Of a stretch of DNA of 64,000 bases, positions 45,579 through 54,883 are shown one piece after another. The notes under the pieces were generated by a model. It did no database searches and had not been told where the DNA came from. It worked only from the letters and a program-made list of their open reading frames with translations. The stretch is from Burkholderiaceae bacterium (GTDB lineage Bacteria; Pseudomonadota; Gammaproteobacteria; Burkholderiales; Burkholderiaceae_A). Numbering within the stretch: position 1 is the stretch's first letter; each line of letters starts with the position of its first letter. A program made the translations under genes and the position numbers. Where the stretch lies: assembly GCA_018402635.1 (NCBI GenBank), contig JAGYIP010000004.1, positions 80,578-144,577 on the forward strand. The letters are read 5' to 3'.

Positions 45579-46409
45579 GTGGTTGCGCGAGCCCTTCAGC
45601 TTGGCCCAAGGCTTGCAGGCTTTCTTGTCTGGACCCTGCTCGGGCTGGTCTGGGCGACAACGGGCTTTCGATTCTTATCAAGGCCCTATCGGCAGCTTTC
45701 CATTCGCGTTTTTGCCCGAGGGGTCTTGTGGCTTTGTGGCGTAAGCCTTGGGCCAAACCTTCGGGCATTGTCCGGTCAGATCTCAAGCAGCATGCCGGTG
45801 CCCTGCCTGGTTGTTGCCAACCACATCTCATGGCTTGATATTTTTCTGGTCCATGCGGTGCTGCCTGCAACCTTTATTGCCAAGTCCGAGATTCGTTCCT
45901 GGCCCTTAGCGGGTCTTTTGGTGCAGGCCTCAGGCACTATTTTTGTTGAGCGGGGCAATCGGCATGCGGTGCGTACGCTTATTAAGGAGGCTATGACACG
46001 GCTGGATTCAGGAGAGCGCGTTATTTTTTTCCCTGAAGGCACGACCAGTCGAGGCGAGGACGTATTGAGGTTTCATACCAGCCTGTTTGGGCTTGCCGAG
46101 CAACGACCCGACATTGCCGTGGTGCCTATGACCCTTTTCTACAGTCGCCAGACGGGGCAGGGTCAGGGGCAGGGGCCAACTCAGGCGAATGCCCCGGTGG
46201 CCGATGCCATGAACCAGGTGGCCTATGTGGACGACATGAGCCTTGTGGGCTCAATGATTCAAATTATGGGCCGACCCGGACTGCAGGCCGATGCCTTTAT
46301 TCATCAGGTCATCGAACCACAAGGCATGCCGCGCCAACAGCTTGCCGAGCTTTGCTATGTGGCCGTGCGCGAGGGGCTTGAAAAAAGATTGTCGATGGCA
46401 GGCTGCTGA
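45579..46409 (+). CDS. 1-acyl-sn-glycerol-3-phosphate acyltransferase, PlsC family
   Basis: The protein transfers an acyl chain to lysophosphatidate or a related lysolipid at the inner membrane. It is 276 aa, starts with GTG 3 bp after the pyrC' stop, and has an N-terminal hydrophobic helix (GFLVWTLLGLVWATTGF). The family motifs are NHISWLD (catalytic NHx4D) and FPEGTTSRG. A Gln/Gly-rich insert (TGQGQGQGPTQA) lies in the second half. The 3' end overlaps the opposed apaH gene by 55 bp. The exact lysolipid substrate is unknown. Confidence 0.88.
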   Translation: MVARALQLGPRLAGFLVWTLLGLVWATTGFRFLSRPYRQLSIRVFARGVLWLCGVSLGPNLRALSGQISSSMPVPCLVVANHISWLDIFLVHAVLPATFIAKSEIRSWPLAGLLVQASGTIFVERGNRHAVRTLIKEAMTRLDSGERVIFFPEGTTSRGEDVLRFHTSLFGLAEQRPDIAVVPMTLFYSRQTGQGQGQGPTQANAPVADAMNQVAYVDDMSLVGSMIQIMGRPGLQADAFIHQVIEPQGMPRQQLAELCYVAVREGLEKRLSMAGC

Positions 46410-47191
46410 AAGATGGCCTCGTCCTCAAGCCTTACCGCCGAAAGGTAGCCCCCCCAGCCGCAGCCGGTGTCGGTGGCAATCAGACCAGGCCGACGCATGA
46501 GGCCCAGGGTCGACCAATGACCAAAGACTAGCCGTTCGGCGGGCCCTCGACGCGCTCGCCGTTCAAACCAGGGCGAGAGCTCTTTAGGTGCCATGCTTGG
46601 CGCAACCTTGCACTTAAACTCAAGCTGCCCATCGGGCTGCAGGTAGCGCATGCGGGTCATGACATTGACAATCATTCGGTAACGCGCCGAGCCTCGCAGG
46701 CTCTCGCGCCAGCGGCCCTCGCTGTTGCCATAAATAGACCGCATAAAAGCCTTCCATTGACTCGATCGCAGCCGTTTCGAGACCTCCTCGGAGAGCCCAA
46801 GGGCCTGCCGACTGCTCCACTCTGGAAGCAGCCCCGCATGGACCATAAGGGTTGAGCCATCGGCCACGCAAAGCGGCTGCTGACGAAGCCAGTCGATCAG
46901 CTCTTGGGCATCGGGCTCGTCCAACAGGGCCGAGACGGTGTCGGAGGCCTGCAGGGGCCGTGCACCCGAGGCCATGGCCAGAAGATGAAAGTCGTGGTTA
47001 CCCAGCACAACCTGGGCCGAGGGTCCCGCTGCACGAATCATTCGCAGCACCTCGGCCGACTTCGGCCCGCGGTTGACCAGGTCGCCCACAAACCAGAGCC
47101 GATCTCGCTGGGGACGAAAGGAGAGCCGTTGCACCAGCGCCGCGAGGCTATCGGCGCAGCCCTGTACATCACCAATTGCATAAGTAGCCAT
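46355..47191 (-). CDS. apaH: Symmetrical bis(5'-nucleosyl)-tetraphosphatase ApaH
   Basis: ApaH cleaves diadenosine tetraphosphate to ADP and can remove Np4 RNA caps. The start MATYAIGDVQGCADSL gives the metallophosphatase motif GDxxG at once; the 126-codon upstream extension is not conserved. FVGDLVNRGPKS, VVLGNHDFHLLAM and VHAGLLPEW follow in order, with VFGHWSTLGL near the C-terminus. The 278-aa length matches the family. Confidence 0.93.
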   Translation of the reverse strand: MATYAIGDVQGCADSLAALVQRLSFRPQRDRLWFVGDLVNRGPKSAEVLRMIRAAGPSAQVVLGNHDFHLLAMASGARPLQASDTVSALLDEPDAQELIDWLRQQPLCVADGSTLMVHAGLLPEWSSRQALGLSEEVSKRLRSSQWKAFMRSIYGNSEGRWRESLRGSARYRMIVNVMTRMRYLQPDGQLEFKCKVAPSMAPKELSPWFERRARRGPAERLVFGHWSTLGLMRRPGLIATDTGCGWGGYLSAVRLEDEAIFQQPAIDNLFSSPSRTAT

Positions 47192-47281
47192 GCGGTCCAT
47201 CGTAAAATAGAAACTCGTCTTACGCATCTCAAGGCATTTCGTGCCTTTTCTCCATGCAGTTTCTGCAACTGAAAGCCCGCC

Positions 47282-48750
47282 ATGACCCGCTACGCTCCTA
47301 TCTCTTCCGCTGACCTGCCGAGCTCTATTTTCAAGGCCTATGACATCCGTGGCGTGGTGGGCCAGACCCTTACCGAGCCCGTGGTCTACGCCATTGGCCA
47401 GGCGCTTGGCCTGCTTATTCGTCAAAAGGGCCTGCAGCGTTGTGTGGTTGGCCGTGATGGACGCCTGTCGGGACCAGTCCTGAGCAGGCTCTTTGCGATG
47501 GCCTGTTATCGGCTGGTATCTCGGTTGTTCGCATTGGTCAGGTGCCAACGCCTGTGGTCTATTTTGCAACCCATTTGCTTGAGACCGGCACGGGTGTCGC
47601 GATTACAGGAAGCCATAATCCGCCCGATTACAACGGCCTAAAAATGATGGTGGCAGGCACAACCCTTTCAGGAGAGGCCATTCAAGGCCTTTACCGGTCC
47701 ATTGCCTCGGGCGAAGCCCTTGAGGCCGCGCAGGCTGTGCAGGCTGGGCAGGCTGGGCAGGCTGGGCAGGCTGCTGCGGCCTTAGGCCAGCAGCCACCCA
47801 CCGACCAGAGTCGTGACTGCCGTGCCGACTACCTCGATCGCATTCTTTCCGATGTGAAGTTAACGCGGCCTTTAAAGGTTGCCGTGGATGCGGGCAACGG
47901 TGTGGCGGGCGAGCTTGGCCCAGAGCTTATTCGGCGGCTTGGCTGCGAGGTGACCGAGCTTTTCTGTGAGGTCGATGGCAGCTTTCCCAACCACCATCCC
48001 GACCCGGCCGACCCGCACAACCTTGAAGACCTCATTCGCACGGTGGCCGAGAAAGACCTTGACCTCGGCCTTGCCTTTGACGGTGATGGCGATCGCCTGG
48101 GGGTTGTAACCCGTAAAGGAGAAATTATCTGGCCAGACAGGCAGCTTATGCTCTATGCCCAAGATGTTCTTAAGGCGCGACCAGGCAGTGAAATTATTTT
48201 CGATGTGAAGTGCAGCAGGCTCCTTGGTCGTTTCATCTCTCAGCATGGGGGAAGGCCCACCATGTGGAAGACGGGGCATTCGTTCATTAAGGCCAAGCTC
48301 AAAGAGACCGGCGCCCCTCTGGCCGGGGAAATGAGTGGCCATTGTTTCTTTAACGACCGCTGGTATGGCTTTGATGACGGCCTTTACACCGCAGCACGGC
48401 TGCTTGAAATCCTCTCATCCCGCGCCGAAAATCCCAGTCAGGTGCTTGAAAGCCTTCCTAATTCCAGCAGCACGCCTGAGCTTCAGGTTCGAACCGCCGA
48501 GGGTGAAAACCATCAGACCGTCGAGCAACTCGCCAAGCATGGGGTCTTTAACTCGGCCATCGACAAGATCTTTATCGACGGCATTCGGGTTGAGTATGCC
48601 GATGGCTTTGGTCTTGCGCGAGCCTCCAACACCACGCCTGTGGTGGTGCTTCGGTTTGAGGCAGATAACAGCCAAGCCCTTGAACGTATTCAGGCCGAGT
48701 TCCGTCAGGCCCTTGCCCGTGTGATGCCGGGCGCGAGCCTTCCCTTTTAA
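47282..48750 (+). CDS. Phosphomannomutase/phosphoglucomutase, frameshifted
   Basis: The enzyme interconverts hexose 1- and 6-phosphates for envelope sugars. The first ~70 residues (IFKAYDIRGVVGQTL; VVGRDGRLSG) are in one frame and the rest (DGLLSAGISVVRIGQVPTPVVYFATHLL onward) in another. One base missing near 47495 rejoins them. The catalytic serine loop GVAITGSHNPPDYNGLK, metal loop FDGDGDRLGV and sugar loop GEMSGH are all intact. A 9-bp tandem repeat inserts a Gln-Ala-Gly stretch after residue ~150. Consensus error is more likely than true loss because both halves are well conserved. Confidence 0.9.
47731..47773 (+). repeat. 9-bp tandem repeat inside the phosphohexomutase gene
   Basis: About 4.8 copies of CAGGCTGGG (first copy CAGGCTGTG) encode an Ala-Val/Gly-Gln run. 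In-frame changes in copy number would only lengthen or shorten this surface loop. Confidence 0.9.
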
Positions 48751-48792
48751 ACCTCCTCGGCGCTCCTAGCTCCTCGCTACTCGCTACTCGCT

Positions 48793-50166
48793 ATGGCCTT
48801 GGTTCAGTCGCTCAAAAGCCCTCCTGCAAGGCATCGTGAGCGCTGGTTTGAAAGGCTTGCAAGGGCCGGCTACAGCCTGTTTTTCATTGGGCTGCTTCCG
48901 CTTATCGCCCTGCGCCTTCTTTATCGAAGCCTTGCCCAGCCCGCCTACCGCAAGGCATGGCCAGAACGTTTTCTGGGCAAGGTGCCCGCGCGTCTACTGG
49001 CCACAGGTGTTGATCAGACCGACCCTTCCTATAGCCTTGGCCCAAGGCTATGGCTGCATGCCGTGTCCGTGGGTGAGACCCGCGCGGCTGCACCCCTTAT
49101 TCGGGCATGGCTTGCCCGGCATCCAAAGGCCAGGGTGATGCTTACCCAGACCACCCCCACGGGGCGCCAGACCGCGCAGACGCTTTTTGAAGACCTGCTC
49201 GGCTCACGTGTTTTCCTTGCCTACTGCCCGCTTGATTTTCCTTGGGCCGTGCATCGGTTTCTTAGTGAACTGCGCCCCGATGCACTGGTGCTTATGGAGA
49301 CCGAGCTCTGGCCAAATCTGCTTGCGGTTTGCCAGGCCCATCAGGTGCCCGTGGCCCTTGTGAATGCTCGTATGTCCGAGCGGTCGTTTCAACGCTTTCG
49401 CAGGCTGGCCTGGCTTTCTTCGCCTGCTCTGGGCGGGCTTGCTGCCGTAATACCTCAGTCGCAGGTCGATGCCCAAAGGTTTCAGGCCGCAGGGGCGAAC
49501 CAGGTGCTGACTGCGGCAGGCAGCCTTAAGTTCGATGTGCAGCTTGATTCCCACCAAATGGCAGTCGGCCGAGGCTGGCGCAGTCGTTGGTCGCACCGTC
49601 AGGTCTGGCTGGCGGCAAGCACCCGCGACGACGAAGAAGAGGCCCTTCTTCAGGCCTTTGCCCAGCAGCGCCCGCAGGGTGTCTTGCTTATTGTCGTACC
49701 TCGGCATCCCGAGCGGTTTGACCGGGTCGAGAAGATTGCCGCGGGCTATAACTTAAGTCGCTGCCGCAGAAGCCAGTTACCCGAATCACTTGACCAGGAT
49801 ATGCAGCTTCTTTTGGGCGACAGCCTTGGCGAGATGCAGGCCTTTGTTGCCGCAAGCGATCTCTGTCTAATTGGTGGAAGTCTGTTGCCTCTTGGTGGAC
49901 AGAACCCAATCGAGGCCTGTGCGCAGGGCCGCCCCGTCTTCTTTGGGCCTCACATGTTTAACTTTGAAAGCCTGGCCGAGGAATTACTGCAGAGCGGTGC
50001 TGGGTTTCGCATTGCATCGGCGCATGAGTTTGTGCGCCAAGCCTATGAGCTTGGCCGTTCTTTGCCCAGACTTAAATTATGCGGCCAGGCAGCTCGTGGC
50101 TTTGTTGAGGCCCGCCAGGGCGCAACGGAAAAAACCCTTGACGCCCTTGATGCCTTGATGCCTTAA
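48793..50166 (+). CDS. waaA: 3-deoxy-D-manno-octulosonic acid (Kdo) transferase
   Basis: WaaA (KdtA) adds Kdo to lipid A precursors at the inner membrane. The 457-aa protein has an N-terminal membrane helix (LFFIGLLPLIALRLLYR). Conserved segments are LWLHAVSVGETRAAAPLI, LTQTTPTGRQTA, DALVLMETELWPNLL and GGSLLPLGGQNPIEACAQGRPVFFGPHMFNF. The ATG is preceded by three near copies of CTCGCTA. The stop overlaps the convergent tolC stop by 4 bp. Confidence 0.93.
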   Translation: MALVQSLKSPPARHRERWFERLARAGYSLFFIGLLPLIALRLLYRSLAQPAYRKAWPERFLGKVPARLLATGVDQTDPSYSLGPRLWLHAVSVGETRAAAPLIRAWLARHPKARVMLTQTTPTGRQTAQTLFEDLLGSRVFLAYCPLDFPWAVHRFLSELRPDALVLMETELWPNLLAVCQAHQVPVALVNARMSERSFQRFRRLAWLSSPALGGLAAVIPQSQVDAQRFQAAGANQVLTAAGSLKFDVQLDSHQMAVGRGWRSRWSHRQVWLAASTRDDEEEALLQAFAQQRPQGVLLIVVPRHPERFDRVEKIAAGYNLSRCRRSQLPESLDQDMQLLLGDSLGEMQAFVAASDLCLIGGSLLPLGGQNPIEACAQGRPVFFGPHMFNFESLAEELLQSGAGFRIASAHEFVRQAYELGRSLPRLKLCGQAARGFVEARQGATEKTLDALDALMP

Positions 50167-51557
50167 GGCGTTTTCTTCGGTGCTGCAGCCGAGTTCAGAA
50201 TAAGTTCGCTCATGGCCTGTAGGTTCGCCAACTGAAGCTGGCCTGTGGCCGCCTGAAGTTCAAGGCTTGCCAAAAGCGTGTCGTAACGGGACTGAAAGAG
50301 GTCGCGTTGGGCTGCAAAGAGCTGCTGCTGAGCATTTAAAACATCAATGTTCGTGCCCACCCCCACCTCATAGCCCAGCCGGTTAGAGGCAAGCGCGAGC
50401 TTGCTTGAGGTCTCGGCGGCCTCAAGTGCGGCAACCTGGGCAAGCCCTGCTGTCACGTTAAGAAAGGCGGTTCGCGCCGTCTGCTCGGCAGAGAGCCGCG
50501 CAGACTCGGCCTGGTGCCCAGCCTCTTCTGAATCGGCCTGAGCCTGTCGTATGGCCGCGGGTGCTACGGCCTGCCAGAGCGGCACGGAGAGCTCGATACC
50601 AATGGCATTGGTACTTACATCTTGCCCAGGCAAGCTGGACTCCCAGCTTCGGCCGTGGCTTAGCTGAAGACCCAGGGTTGGAAGGTCGGCGCCCCGGGCC
50701 TTCTCAACGGCCTCCTGGGCCGCTTTGGCGGCCGCCTGTGCCTGTAAAACGGTGGGGCTTGAACGCAGGGCCTCTTGAATCCAGGCATCAATGCTCACAG
50801 GCTCGGGTGAGGGAATGGCAATGGACTGACCAATGCCATCGAGCCGCTCTGGTGCAGGCTGGCGAATTAGCACGGCCAGGCCGTTGCGGCGAATACTTAG
50901 GGTGTTCTGGGCCTGAATTTCACGGGCCTGAACAAGATCAAACCGTGCCTGGGCCACCTGCTGGTCGGTGATGGTGGCCGTGCCAACCTCAAAGCTGCGT
51001 TTGGCAAGCTCAAGCTGCTCTGCAATGGCAGCCTTTTCAGAGCGCACGGTTGAGAGGCTGTCTTGGGCCGCAAGAATGTCGAAGTAGGCCTTGGCAAGCC
51101 GCAGAAGGGTCTGCTGGCGGGCGTTTTCAAGCGCAGCCTCGGAGGCGCTCAGCCCGGCTTGCGCCTGACGCACCCCCGCCTTGAGCTCTGTGTTGAGCAG
51201 CGACTGAGAAAGGCTGAGCCTGTAGCTGCGTGGGCTAAGGTTGGTACTGGTTCCCGACCCACTATTGGGCTCGAGCTCCGACTTGCCTAAAGAGGCTGTT
51301 GCTGCGACAAAAGGACGTTGTGCCCCCTTGGCCTGGTTTAAAACCTCTTCCGAACTTCGTGCGGCCTTTTGCGCGGCAAGGTATTGAGGGTCGTTCGTGA
51401 GGGCGAGCTCTGCGGCCTGCTGAAGACTAAGTGCTATGGCCTGAGAATGAACCCCAAGGGCAACCCCGATGGCAAGCACGGACCAGACGACGCGAAGGCC
51501 TTTGCGTGGCGTCTGCATGTTTGGTTGTAAGGGTGTTGAGGGCAGGAAAGGGGGCAT
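50163..51557 (-). CDS. tolC: TolC-family outer membrane efflux protein
   Basis: TolC-type proteins are the outer-membrane channels of efflux pumps and type I secretion. The 464-aa precursor has a signal peptide (VVWSVLAIGVALGVHSQAIA) and long heptad-rich helices in two repeats. Motifs such as LSLQQAAELALTNDPQYLAAQ, LSLSQSLLNTEL and VGTNIDVLNAQQQLF are typical. No inner-membrane pump genes are adjacent; the PIMT-like gene lies just upstream, as in many proteobacteria. Confidence 0.92.
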   Translation of the reverse strand: MPPFLPSTPLQPNMQTPRKGLRVVWSVLAIGVALGVHSQAIALSLQQAAELALTNDPQYLAAQKAARSSEEVLNQAKGAQRPFVAATASLGKSELEPNSGSGTSTNLSPRSYRLSLSQSLLNTELKAGVRQAQAGLSASEAALENARQQTLLRLAKAYFDILAAQDSLSTVRSEKAAIAEQLELAKRSFEVGTATITDQQVAQARFDLVQAREIQAQNTLSIRRNGLAVLIRQPAPERLDGIGQSIAIPSPEPVSIDAWIQEALRSSPTVLQAQAAAKAAQEAVEKARGADLPTLGLQLSHGRSWESSLPGQDVSTNAIGIELSVPLWQAVAPAAIRQAQADSEEAGHQAESARLSAEQTARTAFLNVTAGLAQVAALEAAETSSKLALASNRLGYEVGVGTNIDVLNAQQQLFAAQRDLFQSRYDTLLASLELQAATGQLQLANLQAMSELILNSAAAPKKTP

Positions 51558-51593
51558 GTGAATTAGTCGTTGAAGGAGGCTGTTTTAAATAGA

Positions 51594-52265
51594 TTAAAAA
51601 TCGAAGCTCTGGGTAAGTGGAACATCTTCAAGGGGCTTTGTAAGGGTTTCAAACAAGCCAAACCGGCGGCTTGAAGAACGCGTCTGTTCGATAAGCACCG
51701 CCTGCATAATGGGAGCATTTCCAACCATCGCGACCAGCCGGCCCAAAGGCCGTAAGAGCTTAGGAATGATCTCGGGAATCTCGGCAAGCCCGCCTGAGAT
51801 AACAATAACATCGAACTGGCGATGGGCCCACCGCGGGTCCTCTAAAAGGCCATTGCCCTCAAGCACGGTGACATTGGTTCGCTGAGCCCGCTGAAGATTG
51901 GCCTGTGCAAGGGCGACCAGGCTTGAATATTTCTCTACCGTCGTGACGGTTCTGCAGTGCAGGCTCAAGAGCCCGGCCATGTAGCCCGACCCCGTTCCTA
52001 TTTCAAGCGCCTCGTCATTTGCCTTCAGGCTAAGTTCTTGCAGAAGTCTGGCCTCGACCTTCGGGGCGAGCATAACCTGACCCTCGCCAAGGGGCAGCTC
52101 CATATCAACAAAGGCCAGATGCCGAAGGTCATTTGGCACAAACTCTTCGCGCGGCAACCGCTCAAGGCTTTTCAGCACCCGATCGTCAAGAACGTCCCAG
52201 GTTCGAATTTGTTGGGCAATCATGTTGGCGCGGGCCTGCTCGAAGTCAAGAGTCTGCATTATCAA
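51594..52265 (-). CDS. Protein-L-isoaspartate O-methyltransferase family protein
   Basis: This SAM-dependent methyltransferase resembles Pcm. The 223-aa protein has RANMIAQQIRTWDVLDDRVL, PREEFVP, and the SAM motif ALEIGTGSGYMAGLLS. The usual catalytic-region residues are partly altered (MELPLGEGQVMLAP where Pcm has a Ser-Gln-Pro segment). This matches the divergent betaproteobacterial subgroup encoded next to tolC. True isoaspartate repair activity is therefore uncertain. Its start lies 28 bp from divergent uppP. Confidence 0.85.
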   Translation of the reverse strand: MIMQTLDFEQARANMIAQQIRTWDVLDDRVLKSLERLPREEFVPNDLRHLAFVDMELPLGEGQVMLAPKVEARLLQELSLKANDEALEIGTGSGYMAGLLSLHCRTVTTVEKYSSLVALAQANLQRAQRTNVTVLEGNGLLEDPRWAHRQFDVIVISGGLAEIPEIIPKLLRPLGRLVAMVGNAPIMQAVLIEQTRSSSRRFGLFETLTKPLEDVPLTQSFDF

Positions 52266-52293
52266 TTTCTCCTAGCCGTTATTATGCGCAGTT

Positions 52294-53205
52294 ATGGATG
52301 ACATTTTGTTGGCCCTTCGAGCCCTGCCTGTGGAGCTTAAGGCCTTAATTCTTGGGGTTGTTGAGGGCCTTACCGAATTCTTGCCCGTCTCTTCCACTGG
52401 CCATCTTATTATTGTTGGGTCATTCCTAGGGTTTGACGACGAGAGGGCGAAGGTCTTTGACATCGCCATTCAGACTGGCGCGGTCTCTTCTATTTTATGG
52501 CTCTACCGGGCGCGCTTTGCTGCTGCACTTGGCCCCGCTCTGCGCCCACAGATATGGTGGACTTTTTTTAAGTCTGCTCAGCATCGCGCGAGGCTAAGCG
52601 CAGCCGAGCGTTTTCTGCCCAATTTATTTCTTGCTTTTTTGCCCGCAGCCTTTCTGGGCCTTTTGTTTGGAGGCTTCATTAAGGCCCAGCTTTTTAACCC
52701 CGTCTGGGTTGCCTTTGCCCTTGTGCTTGGTGGCTTTATTATTCTTTGGGCCGAGCGCTCGCAGGCCAGGGCCCCCGAAAAAATTCGCATTGCCTCGGTG
52801 GACGATGTTGGCCCAATGGACGCCTTAAAAATTGGGTTTGCTCAAGCCGTTGCGCTTATTCCCGGAACGAGCCGGTCAGGAGCCACCATTATTGGCGGCA
52901 TGTTCTTTGGGTTCTCGCGGCAAGCCGCCACCGAGTTCTCTTTTTTTCTTGCAGTACCAACCCTTTTTGCAGCAGCAGGCTACAGCGTTGCCCGGCAGTG
53001 GGATGCCCTTCATGTCGAGGACTTTGGGCTCTTTCTTATTGGCACAGTCTCGTCGTTTATCGTGGCCTTGCTGGTTGTTCGTTGGCTGCTCTGGTTTGTT
53101 TCAACCCATAGCCTTAATGGCTTTGCCTATTACCGAATTGGTTTTGGCGTTCTTATTTTGATGAGCTGGCAGTTTGGCTGGGTGGACTGGGCAGGCGCCG
53201 ACTAA
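52294..53205 (+). CDS. uppP: Undecaprenyl-diphosphatase UppP (BacA)
   Basis: UppP recycles undecaprenyl diphosphate to the monophosphate carrier for peptidoglycan synthesis. The 303-aa membrane protein has both signature motifs: GVVEGLTEFLPVSSTGHLII and PGTSRSGATIIGGMFFGFSR followed by ATEFSFFLAVPTLFAA. Length and the number of helices are normal. The 3' end overlaps the convergent trmB gene by 53 bp. Confidence 0.95.
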   Translation: MDDILLALRALPVELKALILGVVEGLTEFLPVSSTGHLIIVGSFLGFDDERAKVFDIAIQTGAVSSILWLYRARFAAALGPALRPQIWWTFFKSAQHRARLSAAERFLPNLFLAFLPAAFLGLLFGGFIKAQLFNPVWVAFALVLGGFIILWAERSQARAPEKIRIASVDDVGPMDALKIGFAQAVALIPGTSRSGATIIGGMFFGFSRQAATEFSFFLAVPTLFAAAGYSVARQWDALHVEDFGLFLIGTVSSFIVALLVVRWLLWFVSTHSLNGFAYYRIGFGVLILMSWQFGWVDWAGAD

Positions 53206-53932
53206 ACACAAGGTCGGCGACCGAGTGGCCTAACCGAAGCCCACGCGACTCAAATTTGGTAAGCGGGCGGTAGCTGGGTCGTGGGCTGTAGCCCTGGCTT
53301 GTGTTGCACAGCAAGGGGCAGTCTGAGAGCACGTCAAGCATCTGCTGGGCATAGGGCTCCCAGTCTGTCGCGCAGTGCAAAATGCCGCCGGGCTTCAGGC
53401 GAGAAGCCACCAAGGCTGCAAAGCCCGCCTGAATAAGCCGCCGCTTGTGATGCCTTTTTTTGTGCCAAGGGTCGGGGAAAAAAATATAAACGGCATCAAG
53501 ACTGCTAAGTTCAATGGCCTGATCGATCACCTCCACGGCATCGTGTTGAATAATTCGAACATTGCTTAGGTTTGCTTGGGTAATACGGTTTAGCAGGCTG
53601 CCAACGCCCGCCGTGTAAACCTCAATGCCCAGAAAGTTCAGCTCGGGCTGGCTTTGCGCAATGGCCTGCGTGGTCTCGCCCATGCCGAATCCAATTTCAA
53701 GCACCACAGGGCGGCTGTTTTTAAAGAGCGTGGCAAGGCTTAGGGGCTTGCCTTCAAAAGGAACAACCCAGCGGTGCGCCTCTTCAGCCAGAGCCCGACG
53801 TTGGCCTGTTGTTATTTTCCCCTGACGGCGAACGTAACTTTTTATCGAGGGCGTCTCTGCTCTTGGCGTGTTGCCCGCCTCGGGCAGGGGGCTGCCCGAG
53901 TGCGATTCAGAGGGTCTGCTTGGTGTGGACAT
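53153..53932 (-). CDS. trmB: tRNA (guanine-N7)-methyltransferase TrmB
   Basis: TrmB methylates G46 in the tRNA variable loop. The 259-aa protein has the SAM motif VVLEIGFGMGETTQAIA and the conserved catalytic region IFFPDPWHKKRHHKRRL. The C-terminal TKFESRGLRLGHSVADLVF is also family-typical. A ~35-residue N-terminal extension precedes SYVRRQGKIT. The gene is monocistronic and faces away from the HU gene. Confidence 0.94.
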   Translation of the reverse strand: MSTPSRPSESHSGSPLPEAGNTPRAETPSIKSYVRRQGKITTGQRRALAEEAHRWVVPFEGKPLSLATLFKNSRPVVLEIGFGMGETTQAIAQSQPELNFLGIEVYTAGVGSLLNRITQANLSNVRIIQHDAVEVIDQAIELSSLDAVYIFFPDPWHKKRHHKRRLIQAGFAALVASRLKPGGILHCATDWEPYAQQMLDVLSDCPLLCNTSQGYSPRPSYRPLTKFESRGLRLGHSVADLVFSRRLPSPPSQTASSSK

Positions 53933-54132
53933 GGCAATTGGCTAAAAATGAAGGTATGAATTGTTATAAAGCGTTGTGTTTCGGGCATTTCTACACCCAG
54001 ATGGTGCGTTACAAAGCTAAATCGTAGATTTTTTATCTAGGGGAAGCCCCGGGGTTGTGAAAACAACCTCAACCGTTGGTACACTTCGAACTCCACACAA
54101 CTCTTATATATTTTTTTCGAAAAAGAGGGACT

Positions 54133-54414
54133 ATGAATAAAGCAGATCTCGTTGAAGCCATCGCCAATGCCACCGACCTTTCTAAGTCTAAAACAGACGA
54201 AGTTGTTGGTGCCATGGTTGCTACTATCATCAAAGCAGTTTCCAAGGGAGACTCCGTGCAGTTGGTTGGCTTCGGAACCTTTGGGTCTGGTAAGCGCGCG
54301 GCTCGTACCGGACGCAACCCTCGCACGGGTGAGACCATCAAAATTGCTGCTGCAAAAACCGTGAAATTCACGGCAGGCAAAGCCTTTAAAGAAGCAGTTA
54401 ACAAAAAGCGTTAA
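54133..54414 (+). CDS. HU-family DNA-binding protein
   Basis: HU is a small nucleoid protein that bends DNA. The 93-aa product [20 protein letters not shown] has the DNA-arm motif [14 protein letters not shown] and ends [15 protein letters not shown], like HU-beta. An AGAGGG ribosome-binding site precedes the ATG; the upstream extension to 54076 is not conserved. IHF subunits are unlikely because the HU-type arm and length fit better. The unit is monocistronic, followed by hairpins. Confidence 0.94.
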   Translation: MNKADLVEAIANATDLSKSKTDEVVGAMVATIIKAVSKGDSVQLVGFGTFGSGKRAARTGRNPRTGETIKIAAAKTVKFTAGKAFKEAVNKKR

Positions 54415-54487
54415 GCCGCACGTAAGGGTGTGCGGCAAAGGCGTTGGTTATAGTTGCATGCCCAGTCCCAGACCCCTGCAATTTCCT

Positions 54488-54517
54488 AAGCCCAGAGGCG
54501 CGCGCCCCTGGGCTTTC
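54488..54517 (+). terminator. Hairpin after the HU gene
   Basis: AAGCCCAG pairs with CTGGGCTT around a GC-rich loop, followed by TTCT. A second small hairpin (GCCGCAC...GTGCGGC, 54415-54436) lies right at the HU stop. The T tract is short, so termination is likely but not certain. Confidence 0.55.
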
Positions 54518-54538
54518 TAACTTTGTGAACGTTATGCT

Positions 54539-54883
54539 ATGAATGCCTGGTTAAATCTTCGTCGTCTTATCGATATTGCCTCTAACGAGACTGACTTTGG
54601 TCAGCTCGACGACCGCTCGCAAAGGGTTCTTGAGTGGGTGATGCATCGCTACAACCCCAAAGATCCTTTGTTTGTTCAGGCGATCGTGCTTGACTCAAGG
54701 GTGGCCTCGCCAGCCACTATCCACAAGTGTCTGGCTGCTCTCGATCGAGCGGGCTTTCTTTGTTTTGAGGTCGATCCCGCGGACTCGCGTCGGCGAATCG
54801 TATCGCCCACCTCAAAGGCTACTAAAACCTTCGGGGTTTTAAGTCGCCGTGTTTCCGAATGGGCGAACAAACAGGCCCGTTAA
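54539..54883 (+). CDS. Small winged-helix (MarR-like) protein
   Basis: The 114-aa protein looks like a single winged-helix domain. VLEWVMHRYN and VASPATIHKCLAALDRAGFL form a recognition-helix segment, followed by a basic wing (DPADSRRRIVSPTSKA). It may be a transcription regulator, but no ligand or target is visible. The 3' end overlaps the following membrane-protein gene by 25 bp, suggesting an operon. Family assignment rests on the motif pattern only. Confidence 0.65.
   Translation: MNAWLNLRRLIDIASNETDFGQLDDRSQRVLEWVMHRYNPKDPLFVQAIVLDSRVASPATIHKCLAALDRAGFLCFEVDPADSRRRIVSPTSKATKTFGVLSRRVSEWANKQAR

Noticed and set aside
47282..48750. Phosphohexomutase as two separate genes
   Set aside because: The two frames join seamlessly into one conserved enzyme after a one-base correction; neither half would be functional alone.
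48752..48795. CTCGCTA repeats before waaA as an operator
   Set aside because: Three short direct copies without symmetry. They are more simply slippage in a short intergenic.
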